The position numbers and the translations under genes were made by a program. The notes below the pieces were generated by a model that searched no databases, was not told the DNA's origin, and saw nothing but the letters and a program-made list of their open reading frames with translations. From SIG672 sp045580325 (lineage in GTDB: Bacteria > Bacillota > Clostridia > Oscillospirales > CAG-272): DNA of 64,000 nt. Within the stretch, counting starts at the first letter, position 1. Every line of letters begins with the position of its first letter. Below, piece after piece: positions 1 through 9,012 of this stretch. The stretch is taken from contig JAZNNR010000017.1 of assembly GCA_045580325.1 (NCBI GenBank), forward strand, positions 1-64,000. The letters are read 5' to 3'.

Positions 1-3000
1 TACGAGTTCAGTAGCGGTATGCTTTCCGGGATCTTCATTAACGAGTGTTCCGTAGTTATGACCTGCCTTGATCACTACGCTGTTCTTATCGGTGATCTCG
101 GTTGTTGCGGTATTGTCGGTGAACCACTTGCCGCAAGAGCACTTGTAGTAAGCCTCGTTACCATCGGTTGTGCAGTCTGCGTCCTTAGCCTTAACTTCTG
201 TGAGGTGATCCTTGTGGATATGACCTGTAGCAGGGGCAATTACATCTCCGCAATCTTCACATACCTGATCTTCTGTTTCGGTAGGTTTATCGATATTAGG
301 AGTATGAGGAACAACGGTATCATGAGCGTCACATACGCCGCAAACATGTGCGTGTCCGTTTTCATCCTTGTATTCCCATTCGGTTCCGTAGGTGTGAACG
401 TTCTTTATAACGAGTGCGTCCTTAGTTGTAGCTTCCTTGTCTGCTGTGAAGTATGTGTTACACTTATCGCAGTGGTAGTGAGCCTTCATACCGTCTACAA
501 GTTCAGTAGCAGTATGCTTTCCGGGATCTTCATTAACAAGTTCGCCGTAGTTATGACCTGCCTTGATTACTACGCTGTTCTTATCGGTGATTTCCTTAGT
601 TGCATCAGCATCTTCGAAATACTTGCCGCATTCGCATTCGTAGTAAGCTGTATTACCGTTTTCTGTGCAGGTTGCATCCTTAGCCTTAACTTCGGTAAGG
701 TGATTCTTATGGATGTGTCCTGTCATGAAAGCAATTATGTGTCCGCAATCTTCACATACCTGATTTTCTGTTTCGGTAGGTGCGGGTTTGTCAGGATTAT
801 GACCAACAACAGTATCGTGAGCGCCACAGGAGCAAGTATTTGCGTGTCCTTCTGCGGTCTGGTAACCGTACTGAGTGCTGTAGTTATGAACGTTCTCTAT
901 AACGAGAGCGTCCTTAGTTGTAGCTTCTTTGTCTGCTGTGAAGTATGTGTCACACTTATCGCAGAAGTAGTGTGCCTCCATACCGTCTACAAGTTCAGTA
1001 GCAGTATGCTTTCCGGGATCTTTTTCTACGAGTGTTCCGTAGTCATGACCTGCTGCGATCTTACCTTCGCCCTTCTTCCAAGCGTCGAGATCGGTTATTT
1101 CAGCTGTCGCATTAGCATCTTTGAAATACTTACCGCAAGAGCACTCGTAGTAATCATTCCAACCGTCAACGGTGCATGTTGCGCCCTGTCCGGGAACCTT
1201 AGTGCCTGTGCATGTGTGTACGTTTTCCTTTTCAAACTTTGCTGTAAGTGTAATGTCTGCTTCTGCTGTGAATGTGTAGGTTGCTTCTTCGGAAACCTTT
1301 GTATTTCCGTTAAACCAGCCAACAAACTTATATCCATCGTTAGCTGTTGCTGTAAGAGTTACCTGCTGGCCGAGGTAGTAGTCGCCCGCGCCTGTAGCTG
1401 TTCCTGCTACGGAATCAGCAGTAATTTCTACGTTTACGTCCTTTGTTGCGAATGCTCCGCCTGCTATGAAAGATGTAACGGGAGCGTCGTAAGTGTTAGG
1501 AGTCTGAGTGTTGCCCCACTTGTTTACAAGAAGTCCATAGAGATTACCTGTAAGAGGTGTGGGGTCTACAACGTCAAATACAAGATAGTCGTTTGCGAAT
1601 ACCAAGATGTGGCCGTTGTTATCCCATTCAGCTGCAATGGTAACGCCCTTTGTAATATCAATGCCAAGTGCGCTGAGATCTACATCTGCACCAGCGGAGA
1701 ATGATTCTCCCCAGCTGCCGTTAGCACCCATTTCCCAGAGTGACAAGCAGCCCCAGTCATTAACGAATGCCCAGTAGTAGCTTACGTCAGTACCGGCATA
1801 AGCGAATTCACGGTCGTCGCCGATATCTGTAAGAGCAAATACGATACCGTTTCTGTGGTTTCCATCAGCATTAAGGTTATCGTTTATAACGATTGTTGCT
1901 TCTACTCTCTTGTTCATAATAGGAGTATCGAAGAGAAGGAAGCTGTTTTCAGGACCTGCGGGCATCTTGAGCTTGCCGTCTTCTTCAACCCATGTTACTC
2001 CGTTTACGAATACAGGATTGAGATTATTGCCCTGTGCGCCTACAGGAATAGTGTATTCTACCTTTTCAAACTTTGCTGTAAGATCAACGTTTTCTGTTAC
2101 TGCGAATGTGTAGGTTGCAGATGTGGAAACCTGTGTTTCTCCATCATACCAACCAGCAAACTTGTAACCTACGTTAGGTATTGCTGTTACTGTTGCGTTT
2201 GCGTTTTCGCCGTAGCTGCCCGCGCCTGTAGCTGTTCCGTTTGCTCCGGGTGTTACAGTAACTGTGTATGTGATGTTAGTAAACTTAGCAGTAAGATTAC
2301 AAGCTTCTGTTGCTTTGAATTCATATGTTGCATCTGTACTTACAGGTTCAGTTGCATCGTCTTTGAACCAACCAACGAATGTATATCCCGGGTTAGCTGT
2401 TGCTGTAAGAGTTACCTGCTGGCCGAGGTAGTAGTCGCCTGCGCCTGTAGCTGTTCCTGCTACGGAATCAGCAGTAATTCCTACGGTTACATCCTTTTCA
2501 GCGAGTGCGCCGCCTGCCACGAAAGATGTAACGGTGTGTGTGTGTGCGAAACCGCCGCCCTCAGTATTAGACCAGCTTCTCATAAGCACACCGTAAAGCT
2601 TACCGGTGAGCATATCATCGACTTTCTTTTCAATACGGAGTTCTCCGTTTGCAAATACTATGATATTACCCTCTGCATCCCATTCGACTGCAAGTGTAAC
2701 GTCACTAGCGACATCAACAGAACCGCCTGTTGTATAATTTGTCCAGCTCTTGCCTGCGCCCATCTGTATAAGCTGTACCTCACCGAAGCCACTGACACAT
2801 ACGAAGTAGTAGCTTACGTCAGCGGCATCCATACCAAAAGCGTGGTCGCCGTCGATATCAGTAAGAGCAAATACGATACCGTTTCTGGTGTCGCCGTCGT
2901 TATTGAGCGGAAGATCTCTGAATGTAGCTTCTACTCTATTGATTGCGAGAGCATTATCAAAGAGAATGAAGTTTTCCATCGCACCCGGTGCAGGCTTAAT

Positions 3001-6000
3001 TGCGCCGTCTGCCTCAGTCCAAGTATTGCCGTTTATAAAGTAGGGGTTAAGAACAGTTCCTTCGCCGTCCACAGCAATAGAGTATGTTACCTTTTCAAAC
3101 TTTGCTGTAAGATCAACGTTTTCTGTTACTGCGAATGTGTAGGTTGCGTCTGTACTTACAGGTTCAGATGCACCGTCAATAAACCAACCAGCAAACTTGT
3201 AACCTGTGTTAGGTGTTGCGGTTACTGTTGCGTTTGCGTTTTCGCCGTAGCTGCCCGCGCCTGTAGCTGTTCCGTTTGCTTCGGGTGTTACAGTAACTGT
3301 GTATGTGATGTTAGTAAACTTAGCAGTAAGATTACGATCTGCTGTTGCCTTGAATGTGATCGTTGCTTCAGAAGAAACGAGTGCGCCGTTTTCATACCAA
3401 CCAGCGAACGTATAGCCTTCGTTAGCTGTTGCTGTAAGAGTTACGTTCTGGCCGAGGTAATAGTTGCCGTTGCCTGTAAATGTTCCGCCTTCTGTAGGAT
3501 CAACAGTAACGTTTACTTCGTTGTCAGGAGTTGCGAGTGCGCCGCCTGCTATGAAGGAGGTAACGGGAGCATCATATATATTAGGAGTCTGAGTGTTGCC
3601 CCACTTACGTACAAGTAAACCGTAGAGCTTGCCTGTAAGGGGCGTTTCATCTTTAACTTCCTGTACGAGAATACCGTTAGCGAACACTCTGATGTTGCCT
3701 TCTGCATCCCATTCAACTGCAAGTGTAACGCCCTGCTTAACATCAATGCCAAGTGCTTCGAGGTTAACAGCATCTTCCGGCTTTATGGAAGACAGCCATT
3801 TCCAGTTCTCATACTTGCCCATTTCGATAACTTCTACACTACCCCAGTCATTGATAAATGCCCAGTAGTAGCTTACGTCATTGCCGTCATAATTAAATGT
3901 ACCGTCTCCACCGTTTTCACCGTGGTCGGTAAGAGCAAATACGATACCGTTTCTGTCGCTGCCGTCTTTAGCAAGAAGATCGTTTGCAGTGATTGTTGCT
4001 TCTACTCTGTTGTTTGCGAGTGTGTTGTCAAACAGAAGGAAGCTATATTCATTTCCTGCGGGCATCTTGAGCTTGCCGTCTTCTTCAACCCATGTTACTC
4101 CGTTTACGAAGTAAGGATTAAGATCATTTCCTTCGCCGTCAACGGGAACAGTATATACTACTTTTTCAAACTTAGCTGTAAGAGTGATAGCTGCTTCTAC
4201 TGTGAATGTATATGCTGCATCTGCAGAAACCTTTGTTGTGCCGTTATACCAGCCGACAAACTTGTAACCTGTGTTAGGTGTTGCTGTTACTGTTGCACTT
4301 GCGCCTTCAGCGTAAATTTTGCCTCCTTCAGTTGTTCCGTTTTCTCCGGGTGTTACAGTAACTTCATATGTATTCTGAGAGAACTTAGCAACAAGATTGC
4401 AAGCTGCTGTTACCTTGAACGTATATGTTGCATCCGAAGACTTAAGCTCGTCGCCATCATACCAACCAACGAAGCTGTATCCTGCGTTAGCTGTTGCTGT
4501 AAGAGTTGCCGTAGAGTTGATATGGTATTTGCCTGTACCTGTAACTGTTCCTGCATCTGTAGGATCAACAGTAACCTTTACTTCCGTATCGGGAGTTGCG
4601 AGTGCGCCGCCTGCTACAAAGGATGTAACGGTGTGTTGGTGTGCGAAACCGCCGCCCTCAGTATTAGACCAGCTTCTCATAAGCACACCGTAAAGCTTAC
4701 CGGTGAGCATATCATCGACTTTCTTTTCAATACGGAGTTCTCCGTTTGCAAATACTCTGATATTACCCTCTGCATCCCATTCGACTGCAAGTGTAACGTC
4801 ACTAGCGACATCAACAGAACCGCCTGTTGTATAATTTGTCCAGCTCTTGCCTGCGCCCATCTGTATAAGCTGTACCTCACCGTAGCCACTGACACATACG
4901 AAGTAGTAGCTTACGTCAGCGGCATCCATACCAAAAGCGTGGTCGCCGTCGATATCAGTAAGAGCAAATACGATACCGTTTCTGGTGTCGCCGTCGTAGT
5001 TATGAGGAAGGTCTTTGAAGGTAGCTTCTACTCTATTGATTGCGAGAGCATTATCAAAGAGAATGAAGTTTTCCATCGCACCTGGTGCAGGCTTAATTGC
5101 GCCGTCTGCCTCGCTCCAAATGTTGCCACTTACGAAGTAGGGTTTAAGAAGATTTCCGTCGCCGTCCACAGCGATAGAATAAGACGTTATCTTTTCAAAT
5201 ATTGCTGTAAGTGTACGGTCTGCCGTTACTGTAAATGTATAGTTTGTACTTGTACTTACAGGTGTAGATGAACCGTTTTCGAACCAACCGACAAGCTTGT
5301 AGCCTGCAGCGGGCTTTGCTGTTAATGTTACGCTTGCGCCTTCACCGTATTCTCCTGCGCCTTCAGCTGTTCCGTTTTCTCCGGGTGTTACAGTAACTGT
5401 ATATGTTTTCGTGGTAAACTTAACAGTAAGATCACGAGCTTGTGTTACTTTGAATGTATAGGTTGCGCCGGCATCAGAAATGAGCACGCCGTTTTCATAC
5501 CAACCGCCAAAGTTATATCCGTCCGCAGGTGTTGCGGTAAGAGTTACCTGCTGGCCGAGGTAGTAGTCGCCTGCGCCTGTAACTGTTCCACCTTCTACAG
5601 GATCAACAGTAACTTCTACTTTTTCAGGAGTTGCAAGTGCGCCGCCTGCTACGAAAGACGTAACGGTATGTGCGTGTGCGAAACCGCCGCCCTCAGTATT
5701 AGACCAGCTTCTCATAAGTATACCGTAGAGGTTGCCTGTGAGAGGTCCCTGATTGGTTTCAATAGCGAGAGCTCCGTTTGCAAATACCTTAATATTACCA
5801 TCTGCATTCCATTCAACTGCAAGTGTAACACCACTAAAAACGTCAATACCAAGGTCTGCAGGGTTAGCAGTTAGATAAGGATTCCACTCGCCCATTTTTA
5901 TAAGCTGTATTTCACCGTAACCACTGATACATGCGAACCAGTAGCTTACGTCAGCGGAGTCCATACCAAACTCGTGGTCGCCGTCAATATCAGAAAGAGC

Positions 6001-6714
6001 AAATACGATACCGTTTCTGGTGTTGCCGTCGTAGTTATGTGGAAGGTCTTTGAAGGTAGCTTCTACTCTGTTTACTGTGAGAGCATTATCAAAGAGAAGG
6101 AAGTTTTCCATCGCACCTACTGCCGGCTTAATTGCGCCGTCTGTTTCGGTCCAGATGTTGCCGTTCACAAAATACGGATTGAGAGGATTGCCGTTTGCGT
6201 CTACGCAGTTGCTGTAAGAATCGCCCTTAACGGTGATTGTACCAGGTACTGTGGCAACCTCAACATCTTCTTCAGCAAGGTTGTTAACGCACAATACTAC
6301 AATCTCAATCTTATAGTCGCCGGGTGCTGCATTTTCTGCAACAGTGAAAGCAAATGATCCCAAAGGACCGCCTTCTGTAATATCTTCTTCCTCACCCAGC
6401 CACAGGGGGGAGATGCCGTTTGTAAAGTCAGTGAAGAGCTCAGAGAGGTTTTTCTGACCTACAGGATCTTTGGAAGTTGCCTTTCTTGTGGCAAGCGTCA
6501 AAGCGGTCTTGTCATACTTGATGTTGACATTTATAGCGTATATGCCGATTTCATCAGGGTTCTCTAATGACAACTCCAAGTATACCGTTTCGCCTTTTTC
6601 TGCCTCTACGCTATCAAATTTAAGAGTCGGTTCGCCGGCAGCAAAAATCGGTACTGTCACGAAAATCGATGCTATCATTGATAACACGAGCAGAAATGAA
6701 AGTAGTTTTTTCAT
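1..6714 (-). CDS. Giant secreted repeat protein: cohesin-like, LamG-like, InlB-type and Cys-ribbon modules (C-terminus off the window)
   Basis: An open frame of 2238 codons on the minus strand starts at ATG 6712-6714 behind GGAGG and runs off the left edge without a stop. Residues 1-26 form a signal peptide (MKKLLSFLLVLSMIASIFVT...). Residues about 27-165 resemble a cohesin-type beta-sandwich (tracts KGETVYLELSLENP, INVNIKYDKTALT, PGDYKIEIVV). Then come five LamG/concanavalin-like modules of about 190 residues (core NGIVFALTDI/DG, VSYYWAF, VTLAVEWN, GNLYG). Each of the first four is followed by two InlB-type repeats (GYKFVGWY...LTAKF), and the fifth by one. From about nt 1215 downwards the protein changes to a 165-residue Cys-rich repeat with paired CxC/CxxC motifs (YECECGKYF, HCDKCNTYF, CEDCGHI). 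Localisation is inferred to be secreted or wall-bound, possibly an adhesin or glycan binder; ligand and anchor are unknown. Product name is a domain-level guess. Confidence 0.9.
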   Translation of the reverse strand, partial: MKKLLSFLLVLSMIASIFVTVPIFAAGEPTLKFDSVEAEKGETVYLELSLENPDEIGIYAINVNIKYDKTALTLATRKATSKDPVGQKNLSELFTDFTNGISPLWLGEEEDITEGGPLGSFAFTVAENAAPGDYKIEIVVLCVNNLAEEDVEVATVPGTITVKGDSYSNCVDANGNPLNPYFVNGNIWTETDGAIKPAVGAMENFLLFDNALTVNRVEATFKDLPHNYDGNTRNGIVFALSDIDGDHEFGMDSADVSYWFACISGYGEIQLIKMGEWNPYLTANPADLGIDVFSGVTLAVEWNADGNIKVFANGALAIETNQGPLTGNLYGILMRSWSNTEGGGFAHAHTVTSFVAGGALATPEKVEVTVDPVEGGTVTGAGDYYLGQQVTLTATPADGYNFGGWYENGVLISDAGATYTFKVTQARDLTVKFTTKTYTVTVTPGENGTAEGAGEYGEGASVTLTAKPAAGYKLVGWFENGSSTPVSTSTNYTFTVTADRTLTAIFEKITSYSIAVDGDGNLLKPYFVSGNIWSEADGAIKPAPGAMENFILFDNALAINRVEATFKDLPHNYDGDTRNGIVFALTDIDGDHAFGMDAADVSYYFVCVSGYGEVQLIQMGAGKSWTNYTTGGSVDVASDVTLAVEWDAEGNIRVFANGELRIEKKVDDMLTGKLYGVLMRSWSNTEGGGFAHQHTVTSFVAGGALATPDTEVKVTVDPTDAGTVTGTGKYHINSTATLTATANAGYSFVGWYDGDELKSSDATYTFKVTAACNLVAKFSQNTYEVTVTPGENGTTEGGKIYAEGASATVTATPNTGYKFVGWYNGTTKVSADAAYTFTVEAAITLTAKFEKVVYTVPVDGEGNDLNPYFVNGVTWVEEDGKLKMPAGNEYSFLLFDNTLANNRVEATITANDLLAKDGSDRNGIVFALTDHGENGGDGTFNYDGNDVSYYWAFINDWGSVEVIEMGKYENWKWLSSIKPEDAVNLEALGIDVKQGVTLAVEWDAEGNIRVFANGILVQEVKDETPLTGKLYGLLVRKWGNTQTPNIYDAPVTSFIAGGALATPDNEVNVTVDPTEGGTFTGNGNYYLGQNVTLTATANEGYTFAGWYENGALVSSEATITFKATADRNLTAKFTNITYTVTVTPEANGTATGAGSYGENANATVTATPNTGYKFAGWFIDGASEPVSTDATYTFAVTENVDLTAKFEKVTYSIAVDGEGTVLNPYFINGNTWTEADGAIKPAPGAMENFILFDNALAINRVEATFRDLPLNNDGDTRNGIVFALTDIDGDHAFGMDAADVSYYFVCVSGFGEVQLIQMGAGKSWTNYTTGGSVDVASDVTLAVEWDAEGNIIVFANGELRIEKKVDDMLTGKLYGVLMRSWSNTEGGGFAHTHTVTSFVAGGALAEKDVTVGITADSVAGTATGAGDYYLGQQVTLTATANPGYTFVGWFKDDATEPVSTDATYEFKATEACNLTAKFTNITYTVTVTPGANGTATGAGSYGENANATVTAIPNVGYKFAGWYDGETQVSTSATYTFAVTENVDLTAKFEKVEYTIPVGAQGNNLNPVFVNGVTWVEEDGKLKMPAGPENSFLLFDTPIMNKRVEATIVINDNLNADGNHRNGIVFALTDIGDDREFAYAGTDVSYYWAFVNDWGCLSLWEMGANGSWGESFSAGADVDLSALGIDITKGVTIAAEWDNNGHILVFANDYLVFDVVDPTPLTGNLYGLLVNKWGNTQTPNTYDAPVTSFIAGGAFATKDVNVEITADSVAGTATGAGDYYLGQQVTLTATANDGYKFVGWFNGNTKVSEEATYTFTAEADITLTAKFEKENVHTCTGTKVPGQGATCTVDGWNDYYECSCGKYFKDANATAEITDLDAWKKGEGKIAAGHDYGTLVEKDPGKHTATELVDGMEAHYFCDKCDTYFTADKEATTKDALVIENVHNYSTQYGYQTAEGHANTCSCGAHDTVVGHNPDKPAPTETENQVCEDCGHIIAFMTGHIHKNHLTEVKAKDATCTENGNTAYYECECGKYFEDADATKEITDKNSVVIKAGHNYGELVNEDPGKHTATELVDGMKAHYHCDKCNTYFTADKEATTKDALVIKNVHTYGTEWEYKDENGHAHVCGVCDAHDTVVPHTPNIDKPTETEDQVCEDCGDVIAPATGHIHKDHLTEVKAKDADCTTDGNEAYYKCSCGKWFTDNTATTEITDKNSVVIKAGHNYGTLVNEDPGKHTATELV

Positions 6715-6789
6715 TATTTTTCCTCCATCTAATGAATTTAATGAATTTTACGTGCAGATACGTGTCGGCACGTTATAAGTGTACAGTAT

Positions 6790-6818
6790 ATTTTAATACA
6801 TAAACGCTTTTTTTTCAA
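6790..6818 (-). promoter_or_regulatory. Sigma-A-type promoter of the giant secreted protein gene
   Basis: On the minus strand, -35 TTGAAA (6813-6818), a 17-nt spacer and -10 TAAAAT (6790-6795) lie about 75 nt upstream of the start codon. There is no competing gene in the AT-rich gap 6715-6970. Confidence 0.6.
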
Positions 6819-6970
6819 TAAGATTTCGTGAATTTCTTTCAATTATAAATTATTTTGGCGATTTGCTTAAATTGTGAGTATTACTTTTGTACATACTGCC
6901 TATCAAAAAAACAATAAAAATTAACCCACATTCCGCATTTTTCCAAAAGACAGAATATGAGGTATAAAAA

Positions 6971-7879
6971 TCATTTTACGAGTGTTAAAATAAACTCAAA
7001 ATTACCGTCAAGGGCTACTCTATCGCTCCATATCGGTAAAAGGACGCTGCTGCCCGCGTGCACGTTGAGTGCACCCACTTTACCCTTACCCGAAATAACA
7101 AGCAAGTGGCGGAATTTATCACATTTTCCTTCAATTTCCTTACAAATTGCACTGCTTTTCTTTTCAACTCTGAAAATATCACAGTCAGCAAGAAGCTCAT
7201 CGCTGATTTTATCCGCACACGAATATCTTATCTTGTCAATTTCGCTCTGTGTACGAAGCTCTATAACGTCAAGCGCCTTTTTTATATGGAGCTCTCTGCC
7301 TCTGTCATAGTCATACACGCGGTAGGTAACGTTAGAAGACTGTTGTATCTCGGCAATAAGTATTCCTGCGCCTATTGCGTGAACACAGCCTGCGGGGATA
7401 AAGAAAACGTCGCCGCTGTGAACGTCAACGTAGTTCAGGCACTCATCTATTTTGTTTTCTTTGACTGCTTTTCTAAAATCATCTTTGCTCACGCCCTCGC
7501 GCAGTCCGTAAACGAGCTGTGCGCCCGGTCTTGCATCTACGACGTACCACATTTCAGTTTTGCCGAGGTCGCCCTCGTTTTCGCGTGCATACTCATCGGC
7601 GGGGTGAACCTGCACCGAAAGATCCTTTTCGGCGTCAATAAACTTTATAAGTACGGGAAAATCCTCCGTACCGTAAAGCTCGGAGAGAGGCGCTCCCGAA
7701 AGCTCGCCGCTGGCGATCATATTCGTAGCGTCAGCTCTGACGGTAAGCTCCCACGTTTCAGCAATTCGCTCGTCCGCGCCGTTTCCTTTTCCGAATTCGC
7801 GTGCGAGTCTGTTTCCGCCCCAAATTATGTCTTTACAAATCGGGGAAAGAAGGATCGGCTCGTTAACATTCTTTTTCAT
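6971..7879 (-). CDS. manA: Mannose-6-phosphate isomerase, class I
   Basis: This 302-residue protein interconverts fructose-6-phosphate and mannose-6-phosphate, feeding mannose catabolism or GDP-mannose synthesis in the cytoplasm. The cupin zinc site is visible: Q90 and H92 in QVHPAD, E109 in KTEMWY and H167 in IPAGCVHAIG. The conserved tract TYRVYDYDR follows at about 185-193. The length fits the short Firmicutes type, which lacks the extra helical domain of the enterobacterial enzyme. The start is ATG with AAAGGA upstream. It is downstream of the lipoprotein gene but separated from it by an intrinsic terminator, so it is probably transcribed separately. Confidence 0.93.
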   Translation of the reverse strand: MKKNVNEPILLSPICKDIIWGGNRLAREFGKGNGADERIAETWELTVRADATNMIASGELSGAPLSELYGTEDFPVLIKFIDAEKDLSVQVHPADEYARENEGDLGKTEMWYVVDARPGAQLVYGLREGVSKDDFRKAVKENKIDECLNYVDVHSGDVFFIPAGCVHAIGAGILIAEIQQSSNVTYRVYDYDRGRELHIKKALDVIELRTQSEIDKIRYSCADKISDELLADCDIFRVEKKSSAICKEIEGKCDKFRHLLVISGKGKVGALNVHAGSSVLLPIWSDRVALDGNFEFILTLVK

Positions 7880-7917
7880 ATCTTATTTTCCTTTCGGTAA
7901 TACAGATTAACGCTCGT

Positions 7918-7948
7918 AAAAAATAAAGTCGGGAAGAAATATCCCGAC
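7918..7948 (-). terminator. Intrinsic terminator after the leucine-rich lipoprotein gene
   Basis: The stem GTCGGGA/TCCCGAC (7928-7934 and 7942-7948) is followed on the minus strand by a T-rich run (TTTATTTTTT, about 7918-7927). It separates the lipoprotein gene from manA. Confidence 0.8.
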
Positions 7949-7965
7949 CTTATATTTTGAATGTT

Positions 7966-8778
7966 TTATTTTGCAAGCGACGTGCAGTTATCAAATGCAC
8001 CCTCGCCAACCGTCGTTACACTCGCGGGAATATCAGCCTTTGTAAGAGATACACACCACTTGAACGCGCCTGCGCCGATTGTTGTAAGCGAGGTGCCAAA
8101 TTCAACCTCGGTAAGTGCTGTGCAGTATGCAAATGCGTTTTCGCCGATAGATGCAACCTTTGCGCCAAGCGTGAGGTCTGCAAGAGCGCTGCACTCTGTG
8201 CAAAGCCCTGCGGGAATTTCTGTAACGCTTACAGGGATCTCAAGTGCTGTAAGAGCGGAGCAGTATGCGAATGCTCTTTCGCCGAGTGTTGAGAGCGTAG
8301 AAGGAAGCTGAACACTTTCAAGAGAGTAGCTGTACCAGAATGCCTCTGCCGCAATCTCTGTAACTCCCTCGGGAACTACGACCGAAGCAAGAAGTGTGTT
8401 TCTTTCAAAAGCGCCTCTTGCGATCTTCTTGACCTGTACTCCGTCTATTTTGTCGGGAATTACGAGGTCTATCGTCTTTACCTCTTCTTCATCCTCAGAA
8501 GCTTCAGCAGCATCGTCCTCTGCCTCGTTTACAGTGAAATCATACTTAGTTATTTCGATATAGTTATCGTCTACGTAAAGATTGTATGTATAGTTCTCAT
8601 ATACACAGCCGTACTTTATATTGTCCTTTGGTTTGTTTTCGTCGTCTTTTCCGTCATCCTCTTTTCCGAGAAGGTCCTCAAGCTTGATATCGTCCTCGTC
8701 GGTAGTCTTATCGGAGCCACACGATACAAGCGTCATAATAGCAAGCGCAAAAACAAGTATCAAAGCGATTTTTTTCAT
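7966..8778 (-). CDS. BspA-type leucine-rich repeat lipoprotein
   Basis: The chosen start (ATG 8778, SD AAAGGAAA) gives 270 residues with a lipoprotein signal MKKIALILVFALAIMTLVSC, in which C20 would be lipidated. A longer in-frame start upstream would bury this signal. An acidic linker rich in D/E/K (about 23-50) and a second acidic patch (about 85-105) precede the repeat domain. That domain has roughly six BspA/Treponema-type leucine-rich repeats of 23 residues, with the cycle ExAFxxCxxLTxVxxPxSVTxIG. The family is surface-exposed and often mediates adhesion; the target here is unknown. A consensus promoter drives it and a terminator closes it, so it is monocistronic. Confidence 0.88.
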   Translation of the reverse strand: MKKIALILVFALAIMTLVSCGSDKTTDEDDIKLEDLLGKEDDGKDDENKPKDNIKYGCVYENYTYNLYVDDNYIEITKYDFTVNEAEDDAAEASEDEEEVKTIDLVIPDKIDGVQVKKIARGAFERNTLLASVVVPEGVTEIAAEAFWYSYSLESVQLPSTLSTLGERAFAYCSALTALEIPVSVTEIPAGLCTECSALADLTLGAKVASIGENAFAYCTALTEVEFGTSLTTIGAGAFKWCVSLTKADIPASVTTVGEGAFDNCTSLAK

Positions 8779-8827
8779 ATTTATTTTTCCTTTCTTTAGC
8801 AAACAAAGCTTTCGCATATGTATTTTG

Positions 8828-8856
8828 ATTATAACATCTATTATTATTTTTGTCAA
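8828..8856 (-). promoter_or_regulatory. Perfect-consensus sigma-A promoter of the LRR lipoprotein
   Basis: TTGACA (8851-8856), a 17-nt spacer and TATAAT (8828-8833) read on the minus strand about 50 nt upstream of the lipoprotein start. This exact match suggests strong constitutive expression. Confidence 0.85.
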
Positions 8857-8950
8857 CAAGATTTTAATTATTTTTGAGGTATTTATTTTTATTTCAAAGT
8901 TATTTACCGTAAATTAACGCAAAAACGTACACAAATTTACAAAAAATTTA

Positions 8951-8979
8951 TCTACAAGCCAATTTATATATGGTATAAT
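8951..8979 (+). promoter_or_regulatory. Extended -10 promoter of the DUF5685 gene
   Basis: TGG-TATAAT (-10 at 8974-8979 with upstream TG) is preceded at 17 nt by TCTACA (8951-8956), a 4/6 match to the -35 box. It lies about 35 nt before the start codon. Confidence 0.6.
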
Positions 8980-9012
8980 GGATTATTATGATACTTAAGG
9001 AGAGCTACGCTT

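Noticed and set aside
19..5271. Long Cys-rich open frames on the plus strand (19-1704, 1855-3618, 3922-5271)
   Set aside because: They are antisense shadows of the repetitive minus-strand gene, which is open for 2238 codons with a signal peptide and recognisable domains. The plus frames lack ribosome sites and their repeats mirror the true gene.
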